Positions 8,146 through 17,013 of a stretch of DNA of 64,000 nt are shown piece by piece. The stretch's first letter is position 1; every line of letters begins with the position of its first letter. Under the pieces are notes generated by a model. That model worked only from the letters and a program-made list of their open reading frames with translations, did no database searches and was not told the DNA's origin. The DNA is from Brachybacterium timonense (GTDB taxonomy: Bacteria > Actinomycetota > Actinomycetes > Actinomycetales > Dermabacteraceae): contig NZ_LT984895.1 in assembly GCF_900258505.1 (NCBI RefSeq), forward strand, positions 2,267,105 through 2,331,104. The letters run 5' to 3'. A program made the translations under genes and the position numbers.

Positions 8146-9450
8146 TTAGGCGATCCGATCCAGCACGATCCGCCGTTCACCGATCGCGGTGCCCGTCGCA
8201 GCGATCGTCCACGCGCCGTCGATCGCGTCGACCGCCCGGCCGACGCGTTCAGGGGTATCCGTGTGCAGGCGCGCGAGCACGTCGCCGGCGCGCACCTCCT
8301 CCCCTAGGTGCTTCACGATCTCGACACCGGCGGCGGCCTGCACGGCTTCACCGGGACGGGAGCGCCCGGCACCGAGTCGCCACGCGGCCACACCCACCTG
8401 GAGTGCGTCCAGCGAGCTGACGACGCCATCGGCCTCAGCACGGTACTCCTCGATGTGGCGCGCCTGCGGCAGCTCGGCGTCAACATCTCCGCCCTGCGCG
8501 ACGATCATCGCCCGCCACGTGTCCATGGCACGCCCGTCAGCAAGTGCCTGCTCGACATCGGCGTCATGCACCCCGGCCGCGTCGAGCATCTCGCGGGCGA
8601 GCGCACAGGTCAGCTCGATGATGTCAGCGGGGCCACCACCGGCGAGCACCTCCAGGCTTTCGCGCACCTCCAGGGCGTTGCCGGCGGTGCGGCCCAGCGG
8701 TGCGGACATGTCGGTCAGCAGGGCGACGGTGCGCACACCGGCGTCGGTGCCCAGATCGACCATAGTGCGGGCAAGAGCGCGAGCGTCGGCCTCGTCCTTC
8801 ATAAAGGCGCCAGCGCCGGTCTTTACATCCAGGGTGAGAGCGGCGGTGCCCTCCGCGATCTTCTTGGACATGATCGAGGAGGCGATCAGCGGGATCGCCT
8901 CGACGGTTCCGGTCACGTCCCGCAGGGCGTACAGTTTCTTGTCCGCGGGGGCGAGGCCTGAGCCAGCCGCGCAGATCACCGCGCCGACCTGCTCGAGCTG
9001 GCGCATCATCTCGTCGTTGCTCACAGCGGCGCGCCAACCGGGGATCGCCTCGAGCTTGTCGAGAGTGCCGCCGGTGTGCCCGAGCCCCCGGCCGGACAGC
9101 TGCGGCACCGCCACGCCGAAGGATGCAACCAGTGGTGCGAGCGGCAGAGTGATTTTGTCGCCCACTCCGCCGGTGGAGTGCTTATCGGTGGTGGGCTTGG
9201 AGAGCGCGGAGAAGTCCATCCGCTCGCCGGTGGCGATCATGGCGCGGGTCCAGCGCGAGATCTCCTCCCGTTCCATGCCGCGCAGGAAGATCGCCATGGC
9301 CAGTGCTGCCATCTGTTCCTCAGCGACAACGCCACGGGTGTAGGCGTCGATCACCCAGTCGATCTGCTCAGGGCTGAGACACCGCCCGTCGCGCTTGGTG
9401 CGGATCACGTCGACAGCGTCGAATGACTCGACGCGGGTGCTCTCAGTCAT
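8146..9450 (-). CDS. deoA: Thymidine phosphorylase
   Basis: A 434-residue pyrimidine nucleoside phosphorylase that converts thymidine and phosphate into thymine and deoxyribose-1-phosphate. Signature elements are HSTGGVGDKITLPLAPLVA near residue 85, the phosphate/Lys region DVKTGAGAFMK near residue 200, and a C-terminal biotinyl-like fold region. Its ATG (9450) overlaps the last 8 bases of cdd, and GGAGGAG in the cdd end serves as ribosome-binding site. It is the last gene of the bmp-ABC-cdd-deoA unit. Confidence 0.95.
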   Translation of the reverse strand: MTESTRVESFDAVDVIRTKRDGRCLSPEQIDWVIDAYTRGVVAEEQMAALAMAIFLRGMEREEISRWTRAMIATGERMDFSALSKPTTDKHSTGGVGDKITLPLAPLVASFGVAVPQLSGRGLGHTGGTLDKLEAIPGWRAAVSNDEMMRQLEQVGAVICAAGSGLAPADKKLYALRDVTGTVEAIPLIASSIMSKKIAEGTAALTLDVKTGAGAFMKDEADARALARTMVDLGTDAGVRTVALLTDMSAPLGRTAGNALEVRESLEVLAGGGPADIIELTCALAREMLDAAGVHDADVEQALADGRAMDTWRAMIVAQGGDVDAELPQARHIEEYRAEADGVVSSLDALQVGVAAWRLGAGRSRPGEAVQAAAGVEIVKHLGEEVRAGDVLARLHTDTPERVGRAVDAIDGAWTIAATGTAIGERRIVLDRIA

Positions 9451-9973
9451 GAGTCTCCTCCTGGAGGTTGGCGGGGCCGAAGGCCTGCGGCAGCATCTGC
9501 TGCACGGTCAGCGGGCCCTGGGGGCTGAGGATCGTGAAGTCGGCAGCGGCGTGCTCGCTGAGCAGCTGACGGCAGCGACCGCAGGGCATGACCACGGGAC
9601 GGTTCACGTCGGCGTGCTCAGGCCCGCCCACGCACACGAAGGCGCGTAGCCGGCCGCCGCCGCCGGCGATCAGGGAGCTGATCAGCCCGCATTCGGCACA
9701 GAGGGTGACGCCGTAGCCGGCGTTCTCCACATTGCAGCCGGTGACCACGCGGCCGTCGTCCACGAGCGCAGCCGCCCCGACCTGGAAGTGGGAGTACGGG
9801 GTGTAGGCGCGCGGCGCGATGGCACGTGCTTCCTGCACGAGGCGGTCGAACAGGGCGTCATCGATCGGGGCGCTACTGATCGAGGCATCGCCGATCGGAG
9901 TGTCGTCGGTCGACGCGCTGCCTGATGGCACCCCGTCGGTCGGGGCGTCACCGTTCAGGTCCTGGCTGCGCAT
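9443..9973 (-). CDS. cdd: Cytidine deaminase with a repetitive N-terminal extension
   Basis: A 176-residue zinc enzyme that deaminates cytidine and deoxycytidine to uridine and deoxyuridine. The zinc ligands are in TLCAECG and MPCGRCRQ; the N-terminal YSHFQVGAA and GCNVENAGYG are typical. Residues 1-40 are extra compared with the usual 130-residue enzyme and consist of degenerate short repeats (STDDTPIGDASISSAPIDDA). The start at 9973 is supported by GAGGAG at 7-base spacing, so the extension is probably translated. The gene lies between the permease genes and deoA. Confidence 0.92.
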   Translation of the reverse strand: MRSQDLNGDAPTDGVPSGSASTDDTPIGDASISSAPIDDALFDRLVQEARAIAPRAYTPYSHFQVGAAALVDDGRVVTGCNVENAGYGVTLCAECGLISSLIAGGGGRLRAFVCVGGPEHADVNRPVVMPCGRCRQLLSEHAAADFTILSPQGPLTVQQMLPQAFGPANLQEETHD

Positions 9974-10036
9974 ACGTGGCTCCTCTGTTCGGGCGGATCT
10001 GCTGCGATCAGGCGATGGCGACGCTGAGCAGCAGCC

Positions 10037-11371
10037 TCACTGCTTGACGTACGGAACACCGTCGGCGGCGGGCACGCGCACGCGCCCCACCACGCCAGCC
10101 ACGGCGAACAGTGCCACAACGTACGGGAGCATGAGCAGGAAGTCACCGGGGATGCTCACGCCACCGGCGGAGGCGCTCATGGTGCCCAGGCGCAGCTGCA
10201 GCGAGTCGGCGAAGGCGAAGGCGAGTGCGGCAAGGAGGGCGCCGACGGGGTGGTAGCGCCCCAGCAGCATCGCGGCCAGTGCGATGTACCCCTTGCCGGC
10301 GGACATCTCCTGGCCGAACGCCACGCCGGTGCCGATGGTGAGGGTCGCGCCACCGAGCCCGGCCACGGCCGAGCCCAGCAGCACATTGCTCCAGCGGGTT
10401 CGGTTGACCTTGATGCCCACGGTGTCGGCGGCCTTCGGGTGCTCGCCCACGGCGCGCACGCGCAGACCCCAGCGGGTGCGGAACAGCGCGATGGTCAGCA
10501 CCACCACGATCACCCACATGATGTAGACGAGAACGTTCTGGTCGAACAGCACGCGTCCGATCACAGGAATGTCTGCGAGCAGCGGGATACGTAGGTTTGG
10601 CAGCCGCATGGCGGTGTTGAACGTGCCCGGGTCCTGACTCATCACGGTGCCGAAGACGAAGGACGTCACACCGATGGCGAACACATTCAGCACGACGCCG
10701 ACGATGATCTGCTGGACGTGGTAGCCAACGGCGAACAGCGCCAGCGTCGCGCCCATGAACAGAGCCATGAGCGGCGCTGCGAATAGGCCAACCCACACAT
10801 TGCCAGTAATCGACCCGACCAGCGCCGCGCCGAAGGCGCCGAACAGCAGCTGGCCCTCGATCGCAATGTTGATCACGCCTGCGCGTTCGGAGAGCACACC
10901 GGAGAAGGCGCCGAAGGCGAGCGGTACGGCGAGAACGATCGTGGACTGAAGCAGCGTGCCCACGTCAAGGGTGCGCTCGGAGATCACCCAGGTGAGGAAG
11001 CACAGCACCCAGGTGATGGCGAACACGGCAACGATCGGATTGCGCACACGCCCGCGTAGTCGGGTGGGTCGGCTCGCGAACCACCACAGTGCACCAGCGG
11101 CGGCCAGGGCGATCAGCGCCAGCACGATTGCGCCGCCGCGCGAGGGCAGGGCGACCGTCTGCGGAATGATGCCGAGCGGGTTGATGTCGCCGTCCCGCGC
11201 AAGCGCGAAAGTGCTGCTCACTGCAGGCAGACCGCGCAGACCGAAAACGACGAGCGCGATGAGCGCGAGCACAGTCAGTGTGGTGGGCAGGTGCCACCAG
11301 TTCTGCGGCCGCTCATCGACTACGGCGCGGGTGACGACGGAGTCATTGGAGGTGACGGCTGGTGTGCTCAT
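10037..11371 (-). CDS. Nucleoside ABC transporter permease (second)
   Basis: A 444-residue inner-membrane permease of the BmpA-associated nucleoside importer class. About ten hydrophobic segments are visible. Conserved stretches include GVINIAIEGQLLFGAF and GKGYIALAAMLLGRYHP, the latter typical of the YufQ/NupC-like permeases. The start at 11371 overlaps the stop of the upstream permease by an ATGA, and an N-terminal cytoplasmic tail of about 25 residues precedes the first membrane segment. The open frame continues upstream to 11842 but that part is Arg-rich shadow sequence. Confidence 0.9.
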   Translation of the reverse strand: MSTPAVTSNDSVVTRAVVDERPQNWWHLPTTLTVLALIALVVFGLRGLPAVSSTFALARDGDINPLGIIPQTVALPSRGGAIVLALIALAAAGALWWFASRPTRLRGRVRNPIVAVFAITWVLCFLTWVISERTLDVGTLLQSTIVLAVPLAFGAFSGVLSERAGVINIAIEGQLLFGAFGAALVGSITGNVWVGLFAAPLMALFMGATLALFAVGYHVQQIIVGVVLNVFAIGVTSFVFGTVMSQDPGTFNTAMRLPNLRIPLLADIPVIGRVLFDQNVLVYIMWVIVVVLTIALFRTRWGLRVRAVGEHPKAADTVGIKVNRTRWSNVLLGSAVAGLGGATLTIGTGVAFGQEMSAGKGYIALAAMLLGRYHPVGALLAALAFAFADSLQLRLGTMSASAGGVSIPGDFLLMLPYVVALFAVAGVVGRVRVPAADGVPYVKQ

Positions 11372-12714
11372 CGGTTCTCTCCCGTCGTCGTGACGCGTGT
11401 CTGTGGACGTCCAGGGCGCCGGGTGCGGTTCATACCAAAGATCGCGCGCACCAGCGGGGGCGCGGCAATGAACAGCACGACGAGCGCCTGAATAACCTGT
11501 ACCAGGTCCAGGGGAACGCCCTGTGTGGTCTCCATGAAGCGCCCGCCGGTGGACAGCGCCGCGAACAGCAGGCCTGCCAGGAGGATGCCGACCGGTCCGG
11601 AGGCGCCCAGCAGCGCCACGGTGATCGCGTCGAAGCCGAGTGATCCAGCGATGCCTTCGGTGAGGCGGTGTTCGGTGCCCAGCACGTGCACCGCGCCGGC
11701 GAGGCCCACGAGGGCACCGGCCACCAGCATCACGCCGAAGGAGGCGCGGGAGGTGGAGATACCGGCTACCTGGGCGGCGCGCGGGTTGGAGCCGACGGCA
11801 CGGAAGCGGAAACCCGCCGTCGAACGATTCATGAGCCACCACAGGAAGACGACCGCAGCGATCGCGAGCACGATGCCTAGGTGCAGACGGAATTGCGGCC
11901 CCAGGATCTGCGGCAGCTGCGCGGTGGGTTTCACGGCCGGAGAGGTGGGCTGGGACTTGTTCGCGCCGGTGAACAGTTCGGTCTTCAGAGCGAAGAAGAG
12001 CAGGTAGGTCGCGATCCAGTTCAGCATGATCGTGGAGATCACTTCATTGGCTTCGAACCGGGCCTTGAGGAACCCTGCGATACCGCCCCAGAGCCCGCCG
12101 ACGGACGTGCCGACGGCGAGAGCAACCAGCAGGTGGATCACAGGTGGCAGGCTCCAGGTGAATCCCACGAACCCTGCTGCGGCGGCGCCCATGATCAGCT
12201 GGCCGGTGCCGCCGATGTTGAACAGCCCGGCGCGGAAACCAACTGCCATGCCGGTGGAGGCAATGATCAGTGGGGTGGCGACGGTGAGCGTCTCGGTCAG
12301 CGGGCGGAAACCGGCGGCGAGAGCCGGGAACAGCACGTAGGTGCCGCTGCCGCCGGCCTCGCGGATGGAGTCGGCGCGATGCGAGTAGGAGGGTGCATCG
12401 AAGATGGCGCCGCGGAACATGGCGACGTAGGCCTGGGTCACGGAGTCCCACACGGCGCGGAAGGTGTCGCTGGGGCGTGCGAAGAAGTAGCCGGCGGCCT
12501 CGCGTACGTCCTGGTCGGCCACCACGATGAGCACGGAGCCGATGAAGAAGGCCAGCAGGAAACTGAGCGCGATCACCAGCGGGTTGCCGCGTCCGATGGC
12601 CTGAGCGAGGCGCCGCAGCATCGAGTCGGCCTCATCGTCGCGCGGGGGCGGCGCGGTCGGGCCGACGCCTGCGGCCTGTGCGGTGGTGGCAGCGCCGTCG
12701 GGGGGCGTGGTCAC
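11368..12714 (-). CDS. Nucleoside ABC transporter permease (first)
   Basis: A 448-residue permease with a cytoplasmic N-terminus of about 45 residues and multiple membrane segments. GFRAGLFNIGGTGQLIMGA and FRFRAVGSNPRAAQVAGI match the YufP-type partner of the second permease, the latter being the coupling-helix region that touches the ATPase. It starts with GTG at 12714, overlapping the ATPase stop codon by four bases. The two permeases form the membrane channel for nucleosides bound by the lipoprotein encoded upstream. Confidence 0.9.
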   Translation of the reverse strand: MTTPPDGAATTAQAAGVGPTAPPPRDDEADSMLRRLAQAIGRGNPLVIALSFLLAFFIGSVLIVVADQDVREAAGYFFARPSDTFRAVWDSVTQAYVAMFRGAIFDAPSYSHRADSIREAGGSGTYVLFPALAAGFRPLTETLTVATPLIIASTGMAVGFRAGLFNIGGTGQLIMGAAAAGFVGFTWSLPPVIHLLVALAVGTSVGGLWGGIAGFLKARFEANEVISTIMLNWIATYLLFFALKTELFTGANKSQPTSPAVKPTAQLPQILGPQFRLHLGIVLAIAAVVFLWWLMNRSTAGFRFRAVGSNPRAAQVAGISTSRASFGVMLVAGALVGLAGAVHVLGTEHRLTEGIAGSLGFDAITVALLGASGPVGILLAGLLFAALSTGGRFMETTQGVPLDLVQVIQALVVLFIAAPPLVRAIFGMNRTRRPGRPQTRVTTTGENR

Positions 12715-14285
12715 GCGATGTCTCCTTCGTCGGCAAGCTGGGAGTCCGTGGTGCGGGCGCCGGCGGCGACTGCTTCGCGTGCAGACTCCACGGTGTATCC
12801 GGCCATCATCAAACCGAGCACGTCGCGGTCCTCGTTGCCGGGCACGATTCCGAGGACGCTGCCGCGGTACATGACGGCGATGCGATCAGCGAGCTGGACC
12901 ACCTCGTCGAGCTCGGTGGAGACGATCACAACGGGGGTGCCGCGGTCACGCTCCTCAATGATTCGCCGGTGGAGGAACTCGATTGAGCCAACATCCACAC
13001 CGCGAGTGGGCTGACAGGCGATCAGCAGGGATAGCTCGCGGTTCAGCGCGCGCGCCATCACCACTTTCTGCTGGTTGCCCCCGGACAGTGTGGACACGGC
13101 GGACTGTCCATCCGGTGGGGTGCGGATGTCGAAGGCGGCGATCTGTTCGCGGGCGCTGTCACGCACAGAGGCCGGTCGCATGGCGAGGGAAGAACCGTAG
13201 GGGGCACGGTCGTGCTGGTCGAGCACCAGGTTCTCGGCCACTGTGAAGTCGGGGATCAGCGCGTCATGGGTGCGGTCTTCGGGCACGAAACCCACCCCGC
13301 GGTCCAGGATCTGTTTGGTGCTTCGCCCCACGAGCTCAGTGCCGCGCAGCGAGATGGAGCCGCGCACGTCGTGCTGGAGCCCCATGAGTGCTTCTGACAG
13401 CTCGGTCTGACCGTTACCCTGCACGCCAGCAATAGCGAGCACCTCACCCTCATGCACGTCGAAAGAGACGGCGTCGAGCGTGCGCACACCCTGCTCGTCG
13501 GTGACGCGCAGCTCCCGCACCTGCAGCGCGGCACCACCCGTCCTGGCTGGTGACTTCTCGAGGTCGAGCTCTACGCTGCGGCCCACCATGAGAGAGGCGA
13601 GCTCCGTCTGATCGGCCGACGGGTCGGCGGTGCCCACCACGCGGCCGCGACGGATCACGGTGATCCGGTCAGAGACGGCCTTGACCTCGCGCAGCTTATG
13701 CGTGATGAACACGATGGAGGTGCCCTCTTCGCGCAGCTGACGCATGATCGCCATGAGTTCGTCGGTCTCGTGCGGGGTGAGCACGGCGGTGGGCTCATCA
13801 AGCACGAGGATCTCGGCGCGGTGACTGAGCGCCTTGACGATCTCGACCCGCTGCTGCGCGCCCACGGGAAGATCCTCGACGCGGGCATCGGGGTCGAGGT
13901 CAAAGCCGAAGCGATCGGAGATCTCACGCACCAGGGTGCGGGCTGCGGACAGATCGAGCAGGCCACCGCGGGTGGGTTCACTGCCCAGCACGACGTTCTC
14001 TGCCACGGTGAACACGGGCACGAGCATGAAGTGCTGGTGGACCATGCCGATTCCGGCGGCCATCGCATCGCCCGGTCCGGAGAAGCTGACCGGCTTCCCA
14101 TCCAGCAGGATCGTACCGCCGTCGGGGCTGTACAGGCCGTACAGCACGTTCATCAGGGTGGACTTGCCGGCGCCGTTCTCCCCGAGCAGGGAGTGGATCT
14201 CGCCAGGCTCGACCACGAGGTCGATGGCGTCATTGGCCACGAAGGACCCGAAAGTCTTGGTGATGCCTTGCAGTTCGAGCTTCAC
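12711..14285 (-). CDS. Nucleoside ABC transporter ATP-binding protein (two NBDs)
   Basis: A 524-residue protein with two ABC domains. The first has Walker A LLGENGAGKSTLMN and Walker B LVLDEPTAVLTP, with a weak signature. The second has the degenerate Walker A IAGVQGNGQTELS and the strong signature LSGGNQQKVVMARAL. This asymmetric layout is usual for sugar and nucleoside importers of the RbsA/YufO type. It begins with a GTG at 14285 and is separated by 154 bases, containing a strong hairpin, from the binding-protein gene. Confidence 0.92.
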   Translation of the reverse strand: MKLELQGITKTFGSFVANDAIDLVVEPGEIHSLLGENGAGKSTLMNVLYGLYSPDGGTILLDGKPVSFSGPGDAMAAGIGMVHQHFMLVPVFTVAENVVLGSEPTRGGLLDLSAARTLVREISDRFGFDLDPDARVEDLPVGAQQRVEIVKALSHRAEILVLDEPTAVLTPHETDELMAIMRQLREEGTSIVFITHKLREVKAVSDRITVIRRGRVVGTADPSADQTELASLMVGRSVELDLEKSPARTGGAALQVRELRVTDEQGVRTLDAVSFDVHEGEVLAIAGVQGNGQTELSEALMGLQHDVRGSISLRGTELVGRSTKQILDRGVGFVPEDRTHDALIPDFTVAENLVLDQHDRAPYGSSLAMRPASVRDSAREQIAAFDIRTPPDGQSAVSTLSGGNQQKVVMARALNRELSLLIACQPTRGVDVGSIEFLHRRIIEERDRGTPVVIVSTELDEVVQLADRIAVMYRGSVLGIVPGNEDRDVLGLMMAGYTVESAREAVAAGARTTDSQLADEGDIA

Positions 14286-14376
14286 AGCACTCGCTTCCGT
14301 CGGCGTGCCCTGAACGGGGCGTCCGCCGGCTCATGGGCTGGGGCGATGGTCCGTCGGCTGGCCGCGGGTCACCGAT

Positions 14377-14414
14377 GACTCGCGGTCCCCACCGCGTGGC
14401 GGGGGCCGCGAGTC
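14377..14414 (-). terminator. Intercistronic hairpin between bmp and the ABC ATPase gene
   Basis: GACTCGCGG and CCGCGAGTC form a perfect 9-bp stem, extended by CCCC/GGGG, in the 154-base gap. No T run follows, so it could be an attenuating or mRNA-stabilising element that keeps the binding protein more abundant than the transporter. Function is inferred from position. Confidence 0.5.
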
Positions 14415-14439
14415 AGGATAGTGAGCGTGGTCGCTCCCG

Positions 14440-15546
14440 TCACTTCGCCTTTGGAGAGGCGTCGGACTGGACGGTGACCTTGCCGTCGATGATGTCCTGG
14501 CGCAGGGTGTCGAGCTCACCCTTCAGTTCGTCCGACACCTTGTCCTCGAAGTCGTGGAACGGGGCGAGGCCCACGCCTTCGTTCTCCAGCGTGCCCACGT
14601 AGGGGGTGGATTCGAAGGAGCCGTCAGCGGCACCCTTGGTGACGTCCTGCACGGACTCGCCGATCTTCTTCATCACAGAGGTGAGGATGACCTGCTGGGC
14701 GGCGGGATCCGAGCCGTTGGTCTCGTAGCCGTCGGAGTCCACCCAGATGACCTTCGCGCCGTCGTGCTCCTTGGCCGAGGCGAGCGTGCCAGCGCCGACG
14801 GGGCCGGCCACCGGCATCACGATGTCGGCACCGGCGTTGTAGAACTCGTCCGAGACAGCCTTGCCCTTGGACTGGTCCTCGAAGGTGCCGACGATCGACC
14901 CCTCCTGCTTCTCCTTGTTCCAGCCGAGCACCTCGACGTTGGTGCCGTGGACCTCGTTGTAATGGGCCACGCCGTCGGCGTATCCGTCCATGAAGATCGT
15001 GACGGTGGGGATGTCCATGCCGCCGTAGGTTGCGACCTTGTCGGTCTCGCTCATACCTGCGGCGAGGTAGCCGGCGAGGAACGCAGCCTGGGCAGTGTCG
15101 AACTCGATCGGCTTGACGTTGTCGTACTCGACCGGATTGCCGTCAGCGTCCTGGGCGGTGGAGTCGATGATGGCGAACTCCACATCGGGGTTTGCCTCGG
15201 CCGCGGCGCCGGTGGCCGGAGCCAGCAGGTAACCCACGGTGTAGATCAAGTCGCACTGCGAGGAGACGAGGTTGTTGATGTTCGGGGTGAAGTCCGAATC
15301 AGAGGTGGACTCCGCGGTCTGCGTCGCGATGCTGAGGTCCTTCTCAGCGGCTTTCAGACCGTTGTAGCCGGACTCATTGAAGGACTTGTCCTTCCAGCCA
15401 CCGGAGTCGGAGACCATGCAGGCTTTGAAGTCGGAGCCGCCGCCGTCGCTGCCACCGCTGCCGCCCTCCTCGGGCGCGGAGCCGCAGGCGGACAGGGCCA
15501 GGATGCCCGCACCGGTGAGGGCGATCAGGCGCGAGGAGTTCTTCAC
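14440..15546 (-). CDS. BMP-family nucleoside-binding lipoprotein
   Basis: A 368-residue extracytoplasmic substrate-binding lipoprotein. The start is the GTG at 15546, which has GGAGG 6 bases upstream; the longer frame to 15807 lacks such support. Residues 1-20 are a lipoprotein signal peptide ending in LSAC, with Cys21 to be lipidated, followed by a Gly/Ser-rich linker. The motif DSGGWKDKSFNESGYNGL is characteristic of Bmp/PnrA proteins, which bind purine or pyrimidine nucleosides. It is the first gene of the import and degradation unit. Confidence 0.92.
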   Translation of the reverse strand: MKNSSRLIALTGAGILALSACGSAPEEGGSGGSDGGGSDFKACMVSDSGGWKDKSFNESGYNGLKAAEKDLSIATQTAESTSDSDFTPNINNLVSSQCDLIYTVGYLLAPATGAAAEANPDVEFAIIDSTAQDADGNPVEYDNVKPIEFDTAQAAFLAGYLAAGMSETDKVATYGGMDIPTVTIFMDGYADGVAHYNEVHGTNVEVLGWNKEKQEGSIVGTFEDQSKGKAVSDEFYNAGADIVMPVAGPVGAGTLASAKEHDGAKVIWVDSDGYETNGSDPAAQQVILTSVMKKIGESVQDVTKGAADGSFESTPYVGTLENEGVGLAPFHDFEDKVSDELKGELDTLRQDIIDGKVTVQSDASPKAK

Positions 15547-15739
15547 GGGGGTCCTCCAGAAGGGGTCGGGGCAGGGCGGCCGACGTCCATTCACCGGCTG
15601 CTCCACGTGGGTCACCGGCACTGTATCTTCGTGCGCGCGGCGCCGCGCCCACCTTGGCCACTCGCAGCGAAACGTTATGGAATCGACGCGGTGATGACCC
15701 GCAGGTGAACACGGGGTGACGGCTTGCCCGTGTGCAGCG

Positions 15740-16957
15740 TCACACGAGGTCGCGCTGTATGCATGCCGAGGCGAGGACAGCAGCTCCGATGCCGATGGCG
15801 CGCTCATCGATCATGAGGTCGCCCATGTGCAGGTCGTAGGTGCGCCCGCCGGGGGTGCGGGTGCCGAGCCGAGCCAGCGCCCCGGGGACCTTCTCGAGGT
15901 ACCAGGCGAAGTCCTCCCCGCCCAGTGACTGCGCCGTGGGGTCCACCCCGTCTTCCCCGAGCACGGCCGCAACGGCAGCGGCTAGCACCGTCACGCTGTC
16001 CGGGTCATTAGCGACGGGCGGTACCCCGCGATCGTGGCTGACCTGGACGTCGACGCCCCATGTGCGGCCGATCTCGCCGGCGATCTCGACCAGCAGGTCC
16101 TCGGCACGGTCCCATGCGTCGTGATCCAGGCAGCGCAGGGAACCCTCGAGATGGCCACGCGACGGGATCGCGTTGAAGGCGGAGCCAGCGTGGATGCTGC
16201 CCCAGGTGAGATTCACGCCAGAGCGCGGATCCATGCGGCGGCCAAGCGCTGCGGGCAGCTGGGTGGCGAGCGAGCCCAGGGCGTACACAAGGTCCTGGCT
16301 GAGGTGTGGGCGGGAGGTGTGACCACCGGCACCGCGCACTGTGATGCTCACCGGATCGGTGGCCGAGGTGATGGGCCCCGACTTCAGCCCCACGTGGCCA
16401 ACGTCCACTCCCGGATCGCAGTGCAGCGCCAGGATGGAATCGACGCCGTCGAGAACACCCTCGCCGATCAGCTCGAGCGCCCCGCAGGGATGCTTCTCTT
16501 CCGAAGGCTGGAACACCAGGCGCACTCCGCGAGTGAGCAGACCGGCCTCACGCACACGCACCACGGCAGCGGCCGCACCGAGCACAGCACTCATGTGCAC
16601 GTCGTGGCCGCAGGAATGGGAGACGCCGTCCACGGTGGAGCGGAAGGGAACGGTGCTCAGCTCCGGAATGCCGAGCGCATCCATGTCGGCCCGCAGGGCG
16701 ATGAGCGGCAGCTCGCTCTTCTCGCCGGGAATGTCGCAGATCACTCCCGTGCGCGGCATCCGTACTGGCTCGAGCCCGAGCGCGTGAAGATGCTCGATGA
16801 CGTACTCGGTGGTGGCGTGCTCTTCGTGGGACAGCTCCGGGTAGCGATGGAGGTGCCTGCGCACCTCGCGCAAGGACTGCTGCTTCTCGCGCAGCACGCT
16901 CATGATCAGGCCGTCGGGGCCGAGGGCGGGGTGTGCGGCAGGGTCGGCGGGGGTCAC
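15740..16957 (-). CDS. M20-family amidohydrolase (aminoacylase/hippurate hydrolase type)
   Basis: A 405-residue di-metal peptidase-fold hydrolase. The N-terminal RRHLHRYPELSHEE, the metal-binding HSCGHDVHMS near residue 105, VFQPSEEKHPCGA near 145, and a late SLGGEDFAWYLEKVPG are all typical. It probably removes acyl groups from an N-acyl amino acid or similar amide in the cytoplasm; the substrate is unknown. It starts with GTG at 16957, 56 bases after the manC stop, so the two may be cotranscribed. Confidence 0.88.
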   Translation of the reverse strand: MTPADPAAHPALGPDGLIMSVLREKQQSLREVRRHLHRYPELSHEEHATTEYVIEHLHALGLEPVRMPRTGVICDIPGEKSELPLIALRADMDALGIPELSTVPFRSTVDGVSHSCGHDVHMSAVLGAAAAVVRVREAGLLTRGVRLVFQPSEEKHPCGALELIGEGVLDGVDSILALHCDPGVDVGHVGLKSGPITSATDPVSITVRGAGGHTSRPHLSQDLVYALGSLATQLPAALGRRMDPRSGVNLTWGSIHAGSAFNAIPSRGHLEGSLRCLDHDAWDRAEDLLVEIAGEIGRTWGVDVQVSHDRGVPPVANDPDSVTVLAAAVAAVLGEDGVDPTAQSLGGEDFAWYLEKVPGALARLGTRTPGGRTYDLHMGDLMIDERAIGIGAAVLASACIQRDLV

Positions 16958-17013
16958 CGTGCTCCTCGTCTGCGCCCGCCGACGGGATCGGGATGCGCGG
17001 GAACGGAGCGGGC

